A stretch of DNA of 5,834 nt from Dethiosulfovibrio sp. (GTDB taxonomy: Bacteria; Synergistota; Synergistia; Synergistales; Dethiosulfovibrionaceae). Below, one piece after another: positions 1 to 5,834 of this stretch. The notes beneath the pieces are model-generated. The model was given only the letters and a program-made list of their open reading frames with translations, had not been told where the DNA came from and ran no database searches. The stretch lies in contig JAQUTB010000125.1 in assembly GCA_028709985.1 (NCBI GenBank), positions 1-5,834 on the forward strand, in the 5' to 3' direction. Position 1 is the first letter of the stretch. Each line of letters starts with the position of its first letter. Position numbers and translations under genes: made by a program.

Positions 1-1
1 T

Positions 2-964
2 AAATACACCGTGGCGGTCTGGCCTGCCTCATCTACCTTCGTCGTGGCTGCGGTGGGCTGGAGTCAGCTCATAGGGCCCATGGTACAGGCCACGAGGCTG
101 TGGGTACTTTTGATGGCGGCGGTGGCTGTAGCGGCGGTCTCCTCTGGTTATCTCCTCTGGCGTTGGGTCGTCAGTCCGCTAAAAAAACTATCCGAGGAGA
201 TCTCCAGGCTGAACTGGGGCTGTGAGATACCGGACAGGGTTTTCTACCCCTCTGTGGTGGAGATAGACGGCCTTAGGAAAGTGTTATGCCGTCTGTCCGC
301 CGCCGCCAGGGACAAGGTGGAGCTGTGGAATCGCTACCTCCAGGACGTGGTCAGGGTTCAGGAAGGGGAGAAGTCCAGAATAGCCAGAGATCTCCACGAT
401 GGGCCGGTGCAGGAGATAACGGCCCTCATCCAAAGGCTTAAATTGGCCTCGATAGACCCACCTGAGTGCACGGAGGAGCACCTCAAGTTGGCTGAGGATA
501 TAGGCAGGGAGACGGTCCGACAGCTCAGAGAGTTATGTACACAACTCTCACCTCCATGGCTTGACCTGGGCCTGAAGCACGCGTTGGACGAGCTAGGGGA
601 CAGACTATCCCGTCACCTCGGCATATCGATAAACGTGGAGGTCGGTGAATCGGTGCCGGAATCGCCCGACCGTACTCTGGCCTTCTTCCGCATAGCCCAA
701 GAGGCCATACACAACGCCTTCAGACATGGAGGTGCCGATTCGGTAGATATCTGCGTCCAGAGAGAATCGACCATGACCATGCTTAAAATCCACGATAACG
801 GGTCCGGTTTTTCTTTTTCTGGTGACTTCGAGGCCTATAGATGCTCCGGTCACAGAGGGCTCCTCAACATGAAGGAGAGGATAAACTTGATCGGTGGGGA
901 TATGGAGATCCTGTCCGAGGAGAATAAAGGGTGTACTTTAATTTTCTCCGTCCCGAATAGCTGA
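2..964 (+). CDS. Sensor histidine kinase, HisKA_3/HATPase_c class (5' end outside window)
   Basis: This is the C-terminal part of a membrane sensor kinase that would autophosphorylate on His and pass the phosphate to a NarL-type response regulator. The frame is open to the window edge, and the GTG at 11 has no ribosome site, so the true start lies upstream. Numbering from that GTG, residues 1-28 look like the end of an extracytoplasmic sensor domain and about 29-53 form a membrane helix. A HAMP linker follows (SPLKKL at 55-60, VEID at 83-86). The HisKA_3 H-box is RIARDLHDGPVQ, with phospho-acceptor His129 and a DxxxQ motif (D130 to Q134) associated in this family with phosphatase activity. 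The HATPase domain shows the N-box EAIHNAFRHG (231-240), the G1 box DNGSG (262-266) and a G2-like HRGLLNMKER (281-290). The catalytic core looks intact. Stop is TGA. No response regulator is visible in the window. The signal sensed is unknown because the sensor domain is missing. The class is confident; the specific gene is not. Confidence 0.93.
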   Translation, partial: KYTVAVWPASSTFVVAAVGWSQLIGPMVQATRLWVLLMAAVAVAAVSSGYLLWRWVVSPLKKLSEEISRLNWGCEIPDRVFYPSVVEIDGLRKVLCRLSAAARDKVELWNRYLQDVVRVQEGEKSRIARDLHDGPVQEITALIQRLKLASIDPPECTEEHLKLAEDIGRETVRQLRELCTQLSPPWLDLGLKHALDELGDRLSRHLGISINVEVGESVPESPDRTLAFFRIAQEAIHNAFRHGGADSVDICVQRESTMTMLKIHDNGSGFSFSGDFEAYRCSGHRGLLNMKERINLIGGDMEILSEENKGCTLIFSVPNS

Positions 965-1035
965 AAAAGCGGCTCTTCATGGTATCATTTGATAGTAATG
1001 ATCCTTACGTCGATATTTGGGGAGGTGTTTCTTGA

Positions 1036-2637
1036 ATGAGGCTCAAGATTCTAGGGGCTGCAGAAGAGGTCACGGGGTCCAACTATATGTTGGAGGTCGG
1101 TTCTAAGAGGGTTCTGATAGATTGTGGCCTTCATCAGGGTAGAGACGAGGAAACCAGGAACAGAGAGCCTTTTCACTTTGACCCTACCAGCGTAGACGCG
1201 GTTATACTCACTCACGCTCATATAGACCACACAGGGCGGGTTCCGCTCCTGGTCAAGCAGGGTTTTAAAGGTAGGATATTGGCCACCCTTCCGACGGTTG
1301 AGCTGACGGAGGTTCTGTGGAGGGACTCAGCTAGGCTCATGAGGGAGGAAGCGGAATGGAAGACCAAGAAAAACTTCCGAAAGGGCCTTCCTGAGGTCCT
1401 ACCACTCTTTGAGGACGTCGACGTCGACGTAGCTTTGGATTTTCTGTCCCCCGTGACCTACGACGATAAGATAGACGTGGTTCCTGGGGTTATGGTGAGG
1501 TTCAGGGACGCTGGCCACATAATGGGAAGCGCCATCCTTGAGATATGGCTTGAGGAAGGAAACCAAAGCGTAAAGGTGGTCTTCAGCGGTGACTTAGGTC
1601 CCCAGAAAACCGTTATGGAGAGAAACCCAGCAGCCATAACCGGGGCTGACTACGTAGTAATAGAGTCGACCTACGGCGACAGGGATCACAAGACCAACGA
1701 GGAAAGCAGAGAAGAGTTTCAGGATCTTATGAGACAGATATTGGTGAAGAAGGCAAAGGTTTTCATCCCTACTTTCGTCGTCGATAGGGCTCAAAGGGTC
1801 ATGTACGAGCTCATGCTGCTCCAGGATCAGGGGTTGGCCTCTGATTTGCCTATATACTTCGACTCTCCTATGGGAGTCAAGGCCACCAAAATATACGAGG
1901 AGCATCTCGATCTGTGCTCCAGCGAGATCCAGGAATATCGCCATAGCGGAAGACACCCGTTCTCTCCAGACAGGCTAAAATATGTCTCAGGGGTCGAGGA
2001 ATCGCAGGCTATAAACGACGTCGACCACGGAATAGTCCTGGCCGGTAGCGGGATGTGCAACGGAGGCCGAATAGTCCACCATCTCAAGCACGGCATCTGG
2101 AACCCCGAGAACCACGTTGTGTTCGTGGGATATCAGGCGGTCGGAACCCTGGGGCGTCGGTTGGTGGATGGGCAGAAGAAGCTCAGAATCGCAGGGGAAG
2201 ACGTCACAGTCAGGGCTCAGCTTCACACCATAAACGGATTTTCCGCTCATGCCGACAGGAGAGATCTTCTCGCCTGGGCCGAGAACTTCTCCGAGAGCGC
2301 TCCGACCTTTTTGGTGACCCACGGCGAGCCCAAGGCAGCCAACTCTCTGGCCGCCGCCCTCAAGGACGCTGGCTTTCAGTCCACCGTTCCGGTTGTGGAC
2401 CAGGAGTTCGAGCTTACCGCCAGCAAAAAGGAGAGGGTCGCACGTATAGTGCTATCGTCACCCCAGAGGGACGTCGCCAGTTACGAGGATCTGGCTAAGG
2501 TGCTGGACGAAATATCCCTCGCGGTCAACAGGCTAAGCGACTCAGCTCCAAAGATAAGCAACGTCGAGCAGGCGCTCCCTCTCTTGAAGTCGGCCAAAAT
2601 TCTACTGGATACTGTGACAAACCAGGTTAAATATTGA
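1036..2637 (+). CDS. Metallo-beta-lactamase/beta-CASP RNA-processing nuclease
   Basis: The product is a 533-residue cytoplasmic zinc-dependent nuclease of the CPSF73/YSH1-like group (bacterial relatives include Thermus TTHA0252), expected to cut or trim RNA. All family motifs are readable: motif 1 LIDCG (D29); motif 2 THAHIDH (H60, H62, D64, H65); motif 3 AGHIMGS (H161); motif 4 FSGDLG (D186); motif A ESTYGDR (E210); motif B FSAHAD (H405); and motif C VTHGE (H429). The beta-CASP insert lies between motif A and motif B and contains the family signature SGMCNGGR (338-345). Every metal ligand is present, so activity is expected. About 70 residues after position 465 extend beyond the usual core and look partly helical. 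GGAGG at 1021-1025 lies 10 bases before the ATG and supports this start. The gene follows the kinase by 71 bases and is followed by a hairpin. Endo- versus exonuclease activity cannot be told from sequence. Confidence 0.93.
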   Translation: MRLKILGAAEEVTGSNYMLEVGSKRVLIDCGLHQGRDEETRNREPFHFDPTSVDAVILTHAHIDHTGRVPLLVKQGFKGRILATLPTVELTEVLWRDSARLMREEAEWKTKKNFRKGLPEVLPLFEDVDVDVALDFLSPVTYDDKIDVVPGVMVRFRDAGHIMGSAILEIWLEEGNQSVKVVFSGDLGPQKTVMERNPAAITGADYVVIESTYGDRDHKTNEESREEFQDLMRQILVKKAKVFIPTFVVDRAQRVMYELMLLQDQGLASDLPIYFDSPMGVKATKIYEEHLDLCSSEIQEYRHSGRHPFSPDRLKYVSGVEESQAINDVDHGIVLAGSGMCNGGRIVHHLKHGIWNPENHVVFVGYQAVGTLGRRLVDGQKKLRIAGEDVTVRAQLHTINGFSAHADRRDLLAWAENFSESAPTFLVTHGEPKAANSLAAALKDAGFQSTVPVVDQEFELTASKKERVARIVLSSPQRDVASYEDLAKVLDEISLAVNRLSDSAPKISNVEQALPLLKSAKILLDTVTNQVKY

Positions 2638-2644
2638 CACTACT

Positions 2645-2686
2645 CATAAATCGAGGGACTGGCCGTGGCCCGTCCCTCGATTTATG
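2645..2686. terminator. Strong hairpin, probable intrinsic (possibly bidirectional) terminator
   Basis: A perfect 15-bp inverted repeat (2645-2659 with 2672-2686) encloses a 12-base loop. Within the loop GGC/GCC can pair further after one T/C mismatch. The arms end in AAA on the left and TTT on the right, the form of a terminator usable from both sides, but the T tract is only three bases before ATG, so classic Rho-independent strength is uncertain. It begins 7 bases after the nuclease stop codon and lies between two gene groups. A role in RNA stability or processing is an alternative. Confidence 0.75.
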
Positions 2687-2693
2687 CTAATAT
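2685..2693 (+). promoter_or_regulatory. Candidate extended -10 promoter element for the unknown gene / tyrS group
   Basis: TG-C-TAATAT resembles an extended -10 element (TGn followed by a hexamer matching TATAAT at four of six bases). It overlaps the right edge of the hairpin, and a start near 2700 would give a leader of about 25 bases with the ribosome site intact. No good -35 is seen at the right distance. It is a weak call, supported mainly by the need for a promoter after the terminator. Confidence 0.25.
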
Positions 2694-2712
2694 ACGGCGA
2701 GAACTTTTTCTT

Positions 2713-2717
2713 GGAGG
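2713..2717 (+). promoter_or_regulatory. Ribosome binding site that sets the start of the unknown gene
   Basis: GGAGG is 7 bases before the ATG at 2725, the normal spacing. It is only 1 base before the in-frame ATG at 2719, which is too close. The upstream in-frame GTG at 2665 lies inside the hairpin loop and has no ribosome site. The start at 2725 is therefore preferred. Confidence 0.8.
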
Positions 2718-2724
2718 CATGGGC

Positions 2725-4107
2725 ATGAGGATAGGCGTTGCACAAAAAAGTGTGTCCTGGTTTTGCGCGATATTTCTGGGGCTTTCAGCTCTGGTATCAC
2801 TCTTTTTCTTCGCCATGCCCAGAGGGGATGTGGATCCGGTTATCGCCTTGCCTCGCCTGCCCGATGGCGTTCCTAATGCGGTTTTTTCCGGCCGAGGATC
2901 TATCGTCCCAGACAGCTTTTTGGACGATTTTTCCGGGAACATTGGAATAGCCCTCAGGCTCGTCCCTAGGTCTATAAAGGCGGCCTTTCTCGTAGACCTC
3001 TCCTCGGAATCGGAAGGGGACTTCTACGGGGCCTTTCTGTTCCCGGAGAGCGTAGTTAGATCGCTGAAAAACGGTAAAATACCCCTATCCTGGGGCGGCT
3101 TTATGGAAAAATCCACGGCGTCTCAAGGGGGATCGGACACTTTCAGATACCTTCAGATCTCTGGAGGCTTCTCCTCCAGGCCCATATACTGTGTTTTTCA
3201 GGATGGTTTGGTCCTCCTATCCTCCTCGCCGTCAGGGCTTCAGGATATGGTCAAATCCACGAGGTTGGATCTTGAGCCGTCGTCGTCAATCAAGGGAATA
3301 GAGCCCTACTGGGACGGTCATATGAGGGTTGATCTGAGGGGCAAAAAGCGGGACTTGCCCATACCCCCCGTCTTAGGGGAGACGGTCATTCACTGCGCCT
3401 GGAGGAGAAACGGAGACGAAAGTGGGGCTTTTTCCTGGAGGATCGAAGGCATAGACGGACTATCCGCCTCCTGTCCCCCCGCCGATTGGGGGTCTCTGCC
3501 GGATTTACCGAGCCCTCTTGGGTCGGTATGGGGCCTTTCTTATATGGGAGGACTGGGGGCCATCGTTCCCGTGCCGTGGAAGGGATCGACCATATTTGCG
3601 ACAGGGGGAAAGGGAGCTATTCTCTCGGTTCCGTTTCCTGGAATGGTCCTGGCTGAGATAGATCCATCCGGTGAATCCATATCGGAGAGGCTTAAGAAAG
3701 GGCCTCTTTCTGAATACAGGTTTAAGCCTCTTTCCTCCGATCTCTACAGTTCTGTTTGGATCGCTTCCTCGCCGGCCACCGTTATGCTGGCGGATTCGGA
3801 GAGGTGTTCCCTGTCTGGGATAATCGATGTAGGGTCTTTGAGGGAATTTGATCCATTTGAGCTTGACGGTTTTCTTCCCCCTGGATGGGGAAGGAGCTTC
3901 TCCTGGGGCTACGTCAACGGGCCCTCCTTGGCTCAGACCCTGGAGGGTCTTGTAAAAGCAGGTAGGCTTTTGTTCCCGGAGCAGAAGGGGATATCGTCTC
4001 TGCCCCAGATGGACTCTCTGGTCTCATTGACCAGAAGAATGAGGAAGATAGGGACCTTTTCCTTTGTGATGCCCAATTTGACCGAAGGCACTCTCCTCTG
4101 GAGATAG
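2725..4107 (+). CDS. Uncharacterised membrane-anchored or exported protein
   Basis: I do not recognise this 460-residue protein. The N-terminus has a basic start (MRIGVAQK) followed by a hydrophobic helix at about residues 12-30 ending in FFFA. There is no lipobox Cys, so it is a signal anchor or an uncleaved or cleaved signal peptide. No second clear membrane helix is seen, so the remaining 430 residues probably lie outside the cytoplasmic membrane. The body is rich in Gly, Ser, Pro and hydrophobic strands, with no catalytic motif I can name. The stretch around 140-175 (YLQISGG, then FQDGLVLLSSSPSGLQDMV) has the rhythm of DUF3352-like periplasmic proteins; this is a loose resemblance only. 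The C-terminus ends in strand-like residues (GTLLWR), and the stop is TAG. tyrS follows after 33 bases, so the two are probably co-transcribed, but no functional link follows from that. Codon style matches the neighbours, with no sign of transfer. Being a real gene is confident; the function is unknown. Confidence 0.85.
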   Translation: MRIGVAQKSVSWFCAIFLGLSALVSLFFFAMPRGDVDPVIALPRLPDGVPNAVFSGRGSIVPDSFLDDFSGNIGIALRLVPRSIKAAFLVDLSSESEGDFYGAFLFPESVVRSLKNGKIPLSWGGFMEKSTASQGGSDTFRYLQISGGFSSRPIYCVFQDGLVLLSSSPSGLQDMVKSTRLDLEPSSSIKGIEPYWDGHMRVDLRGKKRDLPIPPVLGETVIHCAWRRNGDESGAFSWRIEGIDGLSASCPPADWGSLPDLPSPLGSVWGLSYMGGLGAIVPVPWKGSTIFATGGKGAILSVPFPGMVLAEIDPSGESISERLKKGPLSEYRFKPLSSDLYSSVWIASSPATVMLADSERCSLSGIIDVGSLREFDPFELDGFLPPGWGRSFSWGYVNGPSLAQTLEGLVKAGRLLFPEQKGISSLPQMDSLVSLTRRMRKIGTFSFVMPNLTEGTLLWR

Positions 4108-4127
4108 CTTTATTTTAGAATGAATTT

Positions 4128-4132
4128 GGAGG
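4128..4132 (+). promoter_or_regulatory. Ribosome binding site that sets the tyrS start
   Basis: GGAGG lies 8 bases before the ATG at 4141. It falls inside the reading frame if the earlier ATG at 4120 is used, and that ATG has no ribosome site of its own. The protein beginning at 4141 (MEQGGLNILKQRGYI) also lines up well with the N-terminus of E. coli TyrS. Confidence 0.85.
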
Positions 4133-4140
4133 CAATAGAC

Positions 4141-5424
4141 ATGGAGCAAGGTGGACTAAATATCCTTAAACAGAGAGGTTACATAGATTGGTGCAGCCAT
4201 CCAGAGGAGCTTGAGAGGCTTTTCGATGAGGAAAAGGTGACGGCCTACGTGGGTTTTGATCCCACCGCCGACAGCCTTCACGTGGGACATCTGATACCCC
4301 TGATGGGACTGGCTTGGCTACAGAAACTTGGGCACAGGCCCATACTCCTAGCTGGCGGTGGAACCGGCATGATAGGGGATCCCTCGGGAAAAAACAAAGA
4401 GAGAAACCTACTCTCCATAGACGTGATCAGAAAAAACGTCGAGGGAGTAAAAAAGCAGCTCGCTCACTTTGTGAACTTTGACTGTGGCGATAACTCTGCC
4501 CTTCTTCTGAACAACTACGACTGGCTTGGGGAGATCTCGTTCCTGGACTTTCTGCGTGACGTCGGCAAATATTTCTCTGTCAACTACATGATAGCCAAGG
4601 AACACGTCAAGTCCAGGCTTAACGATCCCGATAAAACCCTTTCCTTCACCGAGTTCTCCTACACACTGCTGCAGGCCTACGACTTTCTGCATCTGAACAG
4701 AGCCTACGGTTGCAAGCTTCAGATGGGTGGGAACGACCAACAGGGCAACATAGTCTCTGGCATTGATTTACTCCGTAAGGTCGACGGAAAGCAGGTTTAC
4801 GGTGGGACGAACCCTCTCCTTCTGACCTCGTCCGGCACCAAGTTCGGCAAAACCGAGGGAGGAGCCGTATGGCTTGACAGGGAGAGGACCTCTCCCTACC
4901 GTTTCTACCAGTTCTGGGTCAACAGCGAGGACTCCTCGGTGGAAAAGCTGATGAAACTTTTCACCTTCATGCCGCTGGAGAAAATAGCCGAGATAATGGA
5001 TAAGCATACGGCGTCCCCTGAGCTCAGAGAGGCCCAGAAAATCCTTGCCTTCGAGATAACGTCACTGGTTCACGGCAGGGAGAACGCAGAGATGGCGAAG
5101 AGGGCGAGCGATATACTTTTTGGGGCCGAGTTTGACCTCCAGGATCTTTCCCCGGATATGATGAAAACCCTGGAATCGGAGGTACCGTTCTGTCGTTTGA
5201 GGTCGGAGTTGCCGACTGCCATCGCCGACGTCATGGTGGTAGCTGGAGCGGCCTCCAGCAAGGGAGATGCCAAGAGACTGATAAAGGGCGGTGGAGTTTC
5301 GATAAACGGAGCGAAAATATCCGACGATCGCGGCGAACTGGACCGTGGCATGTTGTTGCAGGACGGTTACCTGTTTCTCAAGGTAGGCAAGAAGAGATTT
5401 TTCGTCCTCCGGCACGAAGAATAG
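4141..5424 (+). CDS. tyrS: Tyrosine--tRNA ligase (tyrosyl-tRNA synthetase)
   Basis: This cytoplasmic class I synthetase activates tyrosine with ATP and charges tRNA-Tyr. At 427 residues it has normal bacterial length. The Rossmann catalytic domain shows YVGFDPTADSLHVGH, with the HIGH-type motif at 47-50 and tyrosine-pocket Y36. It continues with GDPSG (D80), FSYTLLQAYDF (Y174, Q178, D181), GGNDQQGN (196-203) and the KMSKS-type loop KFGKT (234-238) followed by EGGAVWL, the same form as in E. coli TyrS. An alpha-helical anticodon-binding region follows, then a C-terminal S4 RNA-binding domain from about residue 360 (SKGDAKRLIKGGGVSING). One oddity is Gln201 where most bacterial enzymes have Trp in GGSDQWGN. 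No T-box leader fits in the 33 bases upstream, so expression probably comes from the promoter of the gene before it. The identity is firm from many conserved blocks along the whole length. Confidence 0.98.
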   Translation: MEQGGLNILKQRGYIDWCSHPEELERLFDEEKVTAYVGFDPTADSLHVGHLIPLMGLAWLQKLGHRPILLAGGGTGMIGDPSGKNKERNLLSIDVIRKNVEGVKKQLAHFVNFDCGDNSALLLNNYDWLGEISFLDFLRDVGKYFSVNYMIAKEHVKSRLNDPDKTLSFTEFSYTLLQAYDFLHLNRAYGCKLQMGGNDQQGNIVSGIDLLRKVDGKQVYGGTNPLLLTSSGTKFGKTEGGAVWLDRERTSPYRFYQFWVNSEDSSVEKLMKLFTFMPLEKIAEIMDKHTASPELREAQKILAFEITSLVHGRENAEMAKRASDILFGAEFDLQDLSPDMMKTLESEVPFCRLRSELPTAIADVMVVAGAASSKGDAKRLIKGGGVSINGAKISDDRGELDRGMLLQDGYLFLKVGKKRFFVLRHEE

Positions 5425-5425
5425 G

Positions 5426-5440
5426 AAAGGGGGAATCCCC
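5426..5440 (+). promoter_or_regulatory. Purine-rich ribosome site with small self-complementary hairpin
   Basis: AAAGGGGG (5426-5433) is the only ribosome-site candidate before the ATG at 5441, with 7 bases of spacing. Unlike the other genes here it lacks GGAGG. The G run (5430-5433) can pair with CCCC (5437-5440) over a 3-base loop, which could partly mask the site and lower translation relative to tyrS. Confidence 0.5.
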
Positions 5441-5834
5441 ATGAAGCCAAGAGGCTGGGTGTGGTTTTTGTCCAGGTCCCTCAGGTCCTGGGACGTTATG
5501 TCTCTGGGCCTTGTGGCTCGTCAGCTCAGTTCCTCAGGAGTTAGGCTTACTGTGATGTCTCAGTCCGGCTTTTTCCCCTGGGGAGGAGCCGACGTAGTGT
5601 CCTGGAGGGGCATGGACGGATTCGATAGGGCTATGTCGGTGGCTTTCAGAGGGCGTATGTGGCATCTTTGGGGACAGGCCCCAAGGTGGTGGCCGGTCGT
5701 CAGGGCCAGGGCTACCACGGTACACTCTTTCAAGGGGAGCGACGAGGATTGGCAGGGTCATCCCGCAGTTTTCGCCGGTACTGGCATGTTCTCTGAGAGG
5801 AACGCCTGGATTCCCGCCTTCGAGAGGGATCTAG
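5441..5834 (+). CDS. N-terminal part of a Trp-rich protein, possible GT-B glycosyltransferase (3' end outside window)
   Basis: An open frame of 131 codons runs from ATG to the right edge without a stop, starting 16 bases after tyrS and probably in the same transcript. It begins MKPRGWVWFLSRSLRSWDVM. Residues 22-40 (LGLVARQLSSSGVRLTVMS) resemble the first helix and strand of GT-B glycosyltransferases. MWHLWGQAPRWW (73-84) and TTVHSFKG (92-99) resemble the stretch in GT4-type enzymes where an acceptor-side loop precedes a TVH strand. Trp is unusually frequent (11 of 131 residues) and Tyr is absent. No hydrophobic segment long enough for a membrane helix is seen. The donor-binding C-terminal half, which would decide the family, is not in the window. 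That it is coding is well supported by codon style and position; the glycosyltransferase assignment is an inference. Confidence 0.7.
   Translation, partial: MKPRGWVWFLSRSLRSWDVMSLGLVARQLSSSGVRLTVMSQSGFFPWGGADVVSWRGMDGFDRAMSVAFRGRMWHLWGQAPRWWPVVRARATTVHSFKGSDEDWQGHPAVFAGTGMFSERNAWIPAFERDL

Noticed and set aside
989..1017. Possible promoter TTGATA with 17-base spacing to GATATT before the nuclease gene
   Set aside because: Transcription would begin around 1024, inside the ribosome site at 1021-1025, which would leave the mRNA without it.
1594..2322. Several antisense open frames across the nuclease gene
   Set aside because: They overlap one another and the conserved nuclease reading frame, with no motif or plausible ribosome site.
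2055..2498. Open + strand frame of 147 codons inside the nuclease gene
   Set aside because: It overlaps a gene with complete family motifs, its protein is Arg/Gly/Ser-rich as expected of an out-of-frame reading, and it has no ribosome site.
2634..2639. Perfect -35 consensus TTGACA overlapping the nuclease stop codon
   Set aside because: No -10-like sequence occurs 16-18 bases downstream; that position is inside the GC-rich hairpin.
2665..2724. Upstream GTG start extending the unknown protein by 20 residues
   Set aside because: The GTG lies within the hairpin loop, has no ribosome site, and would put a charged extension before a clean signal-anchor start.
4116..4121. TAGAAT, a five-of-six -10 match before tyrS
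   Set aside because: No -35 is present at suitable spacing, and initiation would fall at about 4128, on the ribosome site itself.
5062..5442. 126-codon open frame antisense to tyrS
   Set aside because: It lies almost wholly across conserved tyrS sequence and shows no recognisable protein features; it is explained by codon bias of the real gene.

Overview
The window carries five protein-coding genes, all on the + strand. Two of them run off the ends. GC content is moderate to high, Arg is often AGG/AGA and Ile often ATA, and strong GGAGG ribosome sites precede three of the genes. This combination fits an anaerobic bacterium of the Synergistota (Dethiosulfovibrio-like). That placement is an impression from codon style and protein flavour, not a computed result.

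Layout. (1) Positions 2-964 hold the 3' part of a membrane sensor histidine kinase of the HisKA_3 (NarX/DegS/LiaS-like) class; its sensor domain lies outside the window. (2) After a 71-base gap, positions 1036-2637 hold a complete metallo-beta-lactamase/beta-CASP RNA-processing nuclease with every expected metal ligand. (3) A perfect 15-bp inverted repeat at 2645-2686 separates this gene from the next group and is probably a terminator. (4) Positions 2725-4107 hold an unrecognised protein of 460 residues with one N-terminal membrane anchor. (5) Positions 4141-5424 hold tyrS, a complete tyrosyl-tRNA synthetase with a C-terminal S4 domain. (6) From 5441 to the right edge is the start of a Trp-rich protein that may be a GT-B glycosyltransferase.

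The last three genes are spaced 33 and 16 bases apart and are probably co-transcribed. The kinase and the nuclease are upstream of the hairpin and belong to separate or earlier transcription. The genes do not form an obvious single pathway: signalling, RNA turnover, an unknown envelope protein, translation, and possible sugar transfer. This looks like ordinary chromosomal core sequence. I saw no mobile element, CRISPR array, tRNA or rRNA gene, and no new multi-gene system. For two genes the ribosome site argues for a start downstream of the longest open frame: 2725 rather than 2665, and 4141 rather than 4120.
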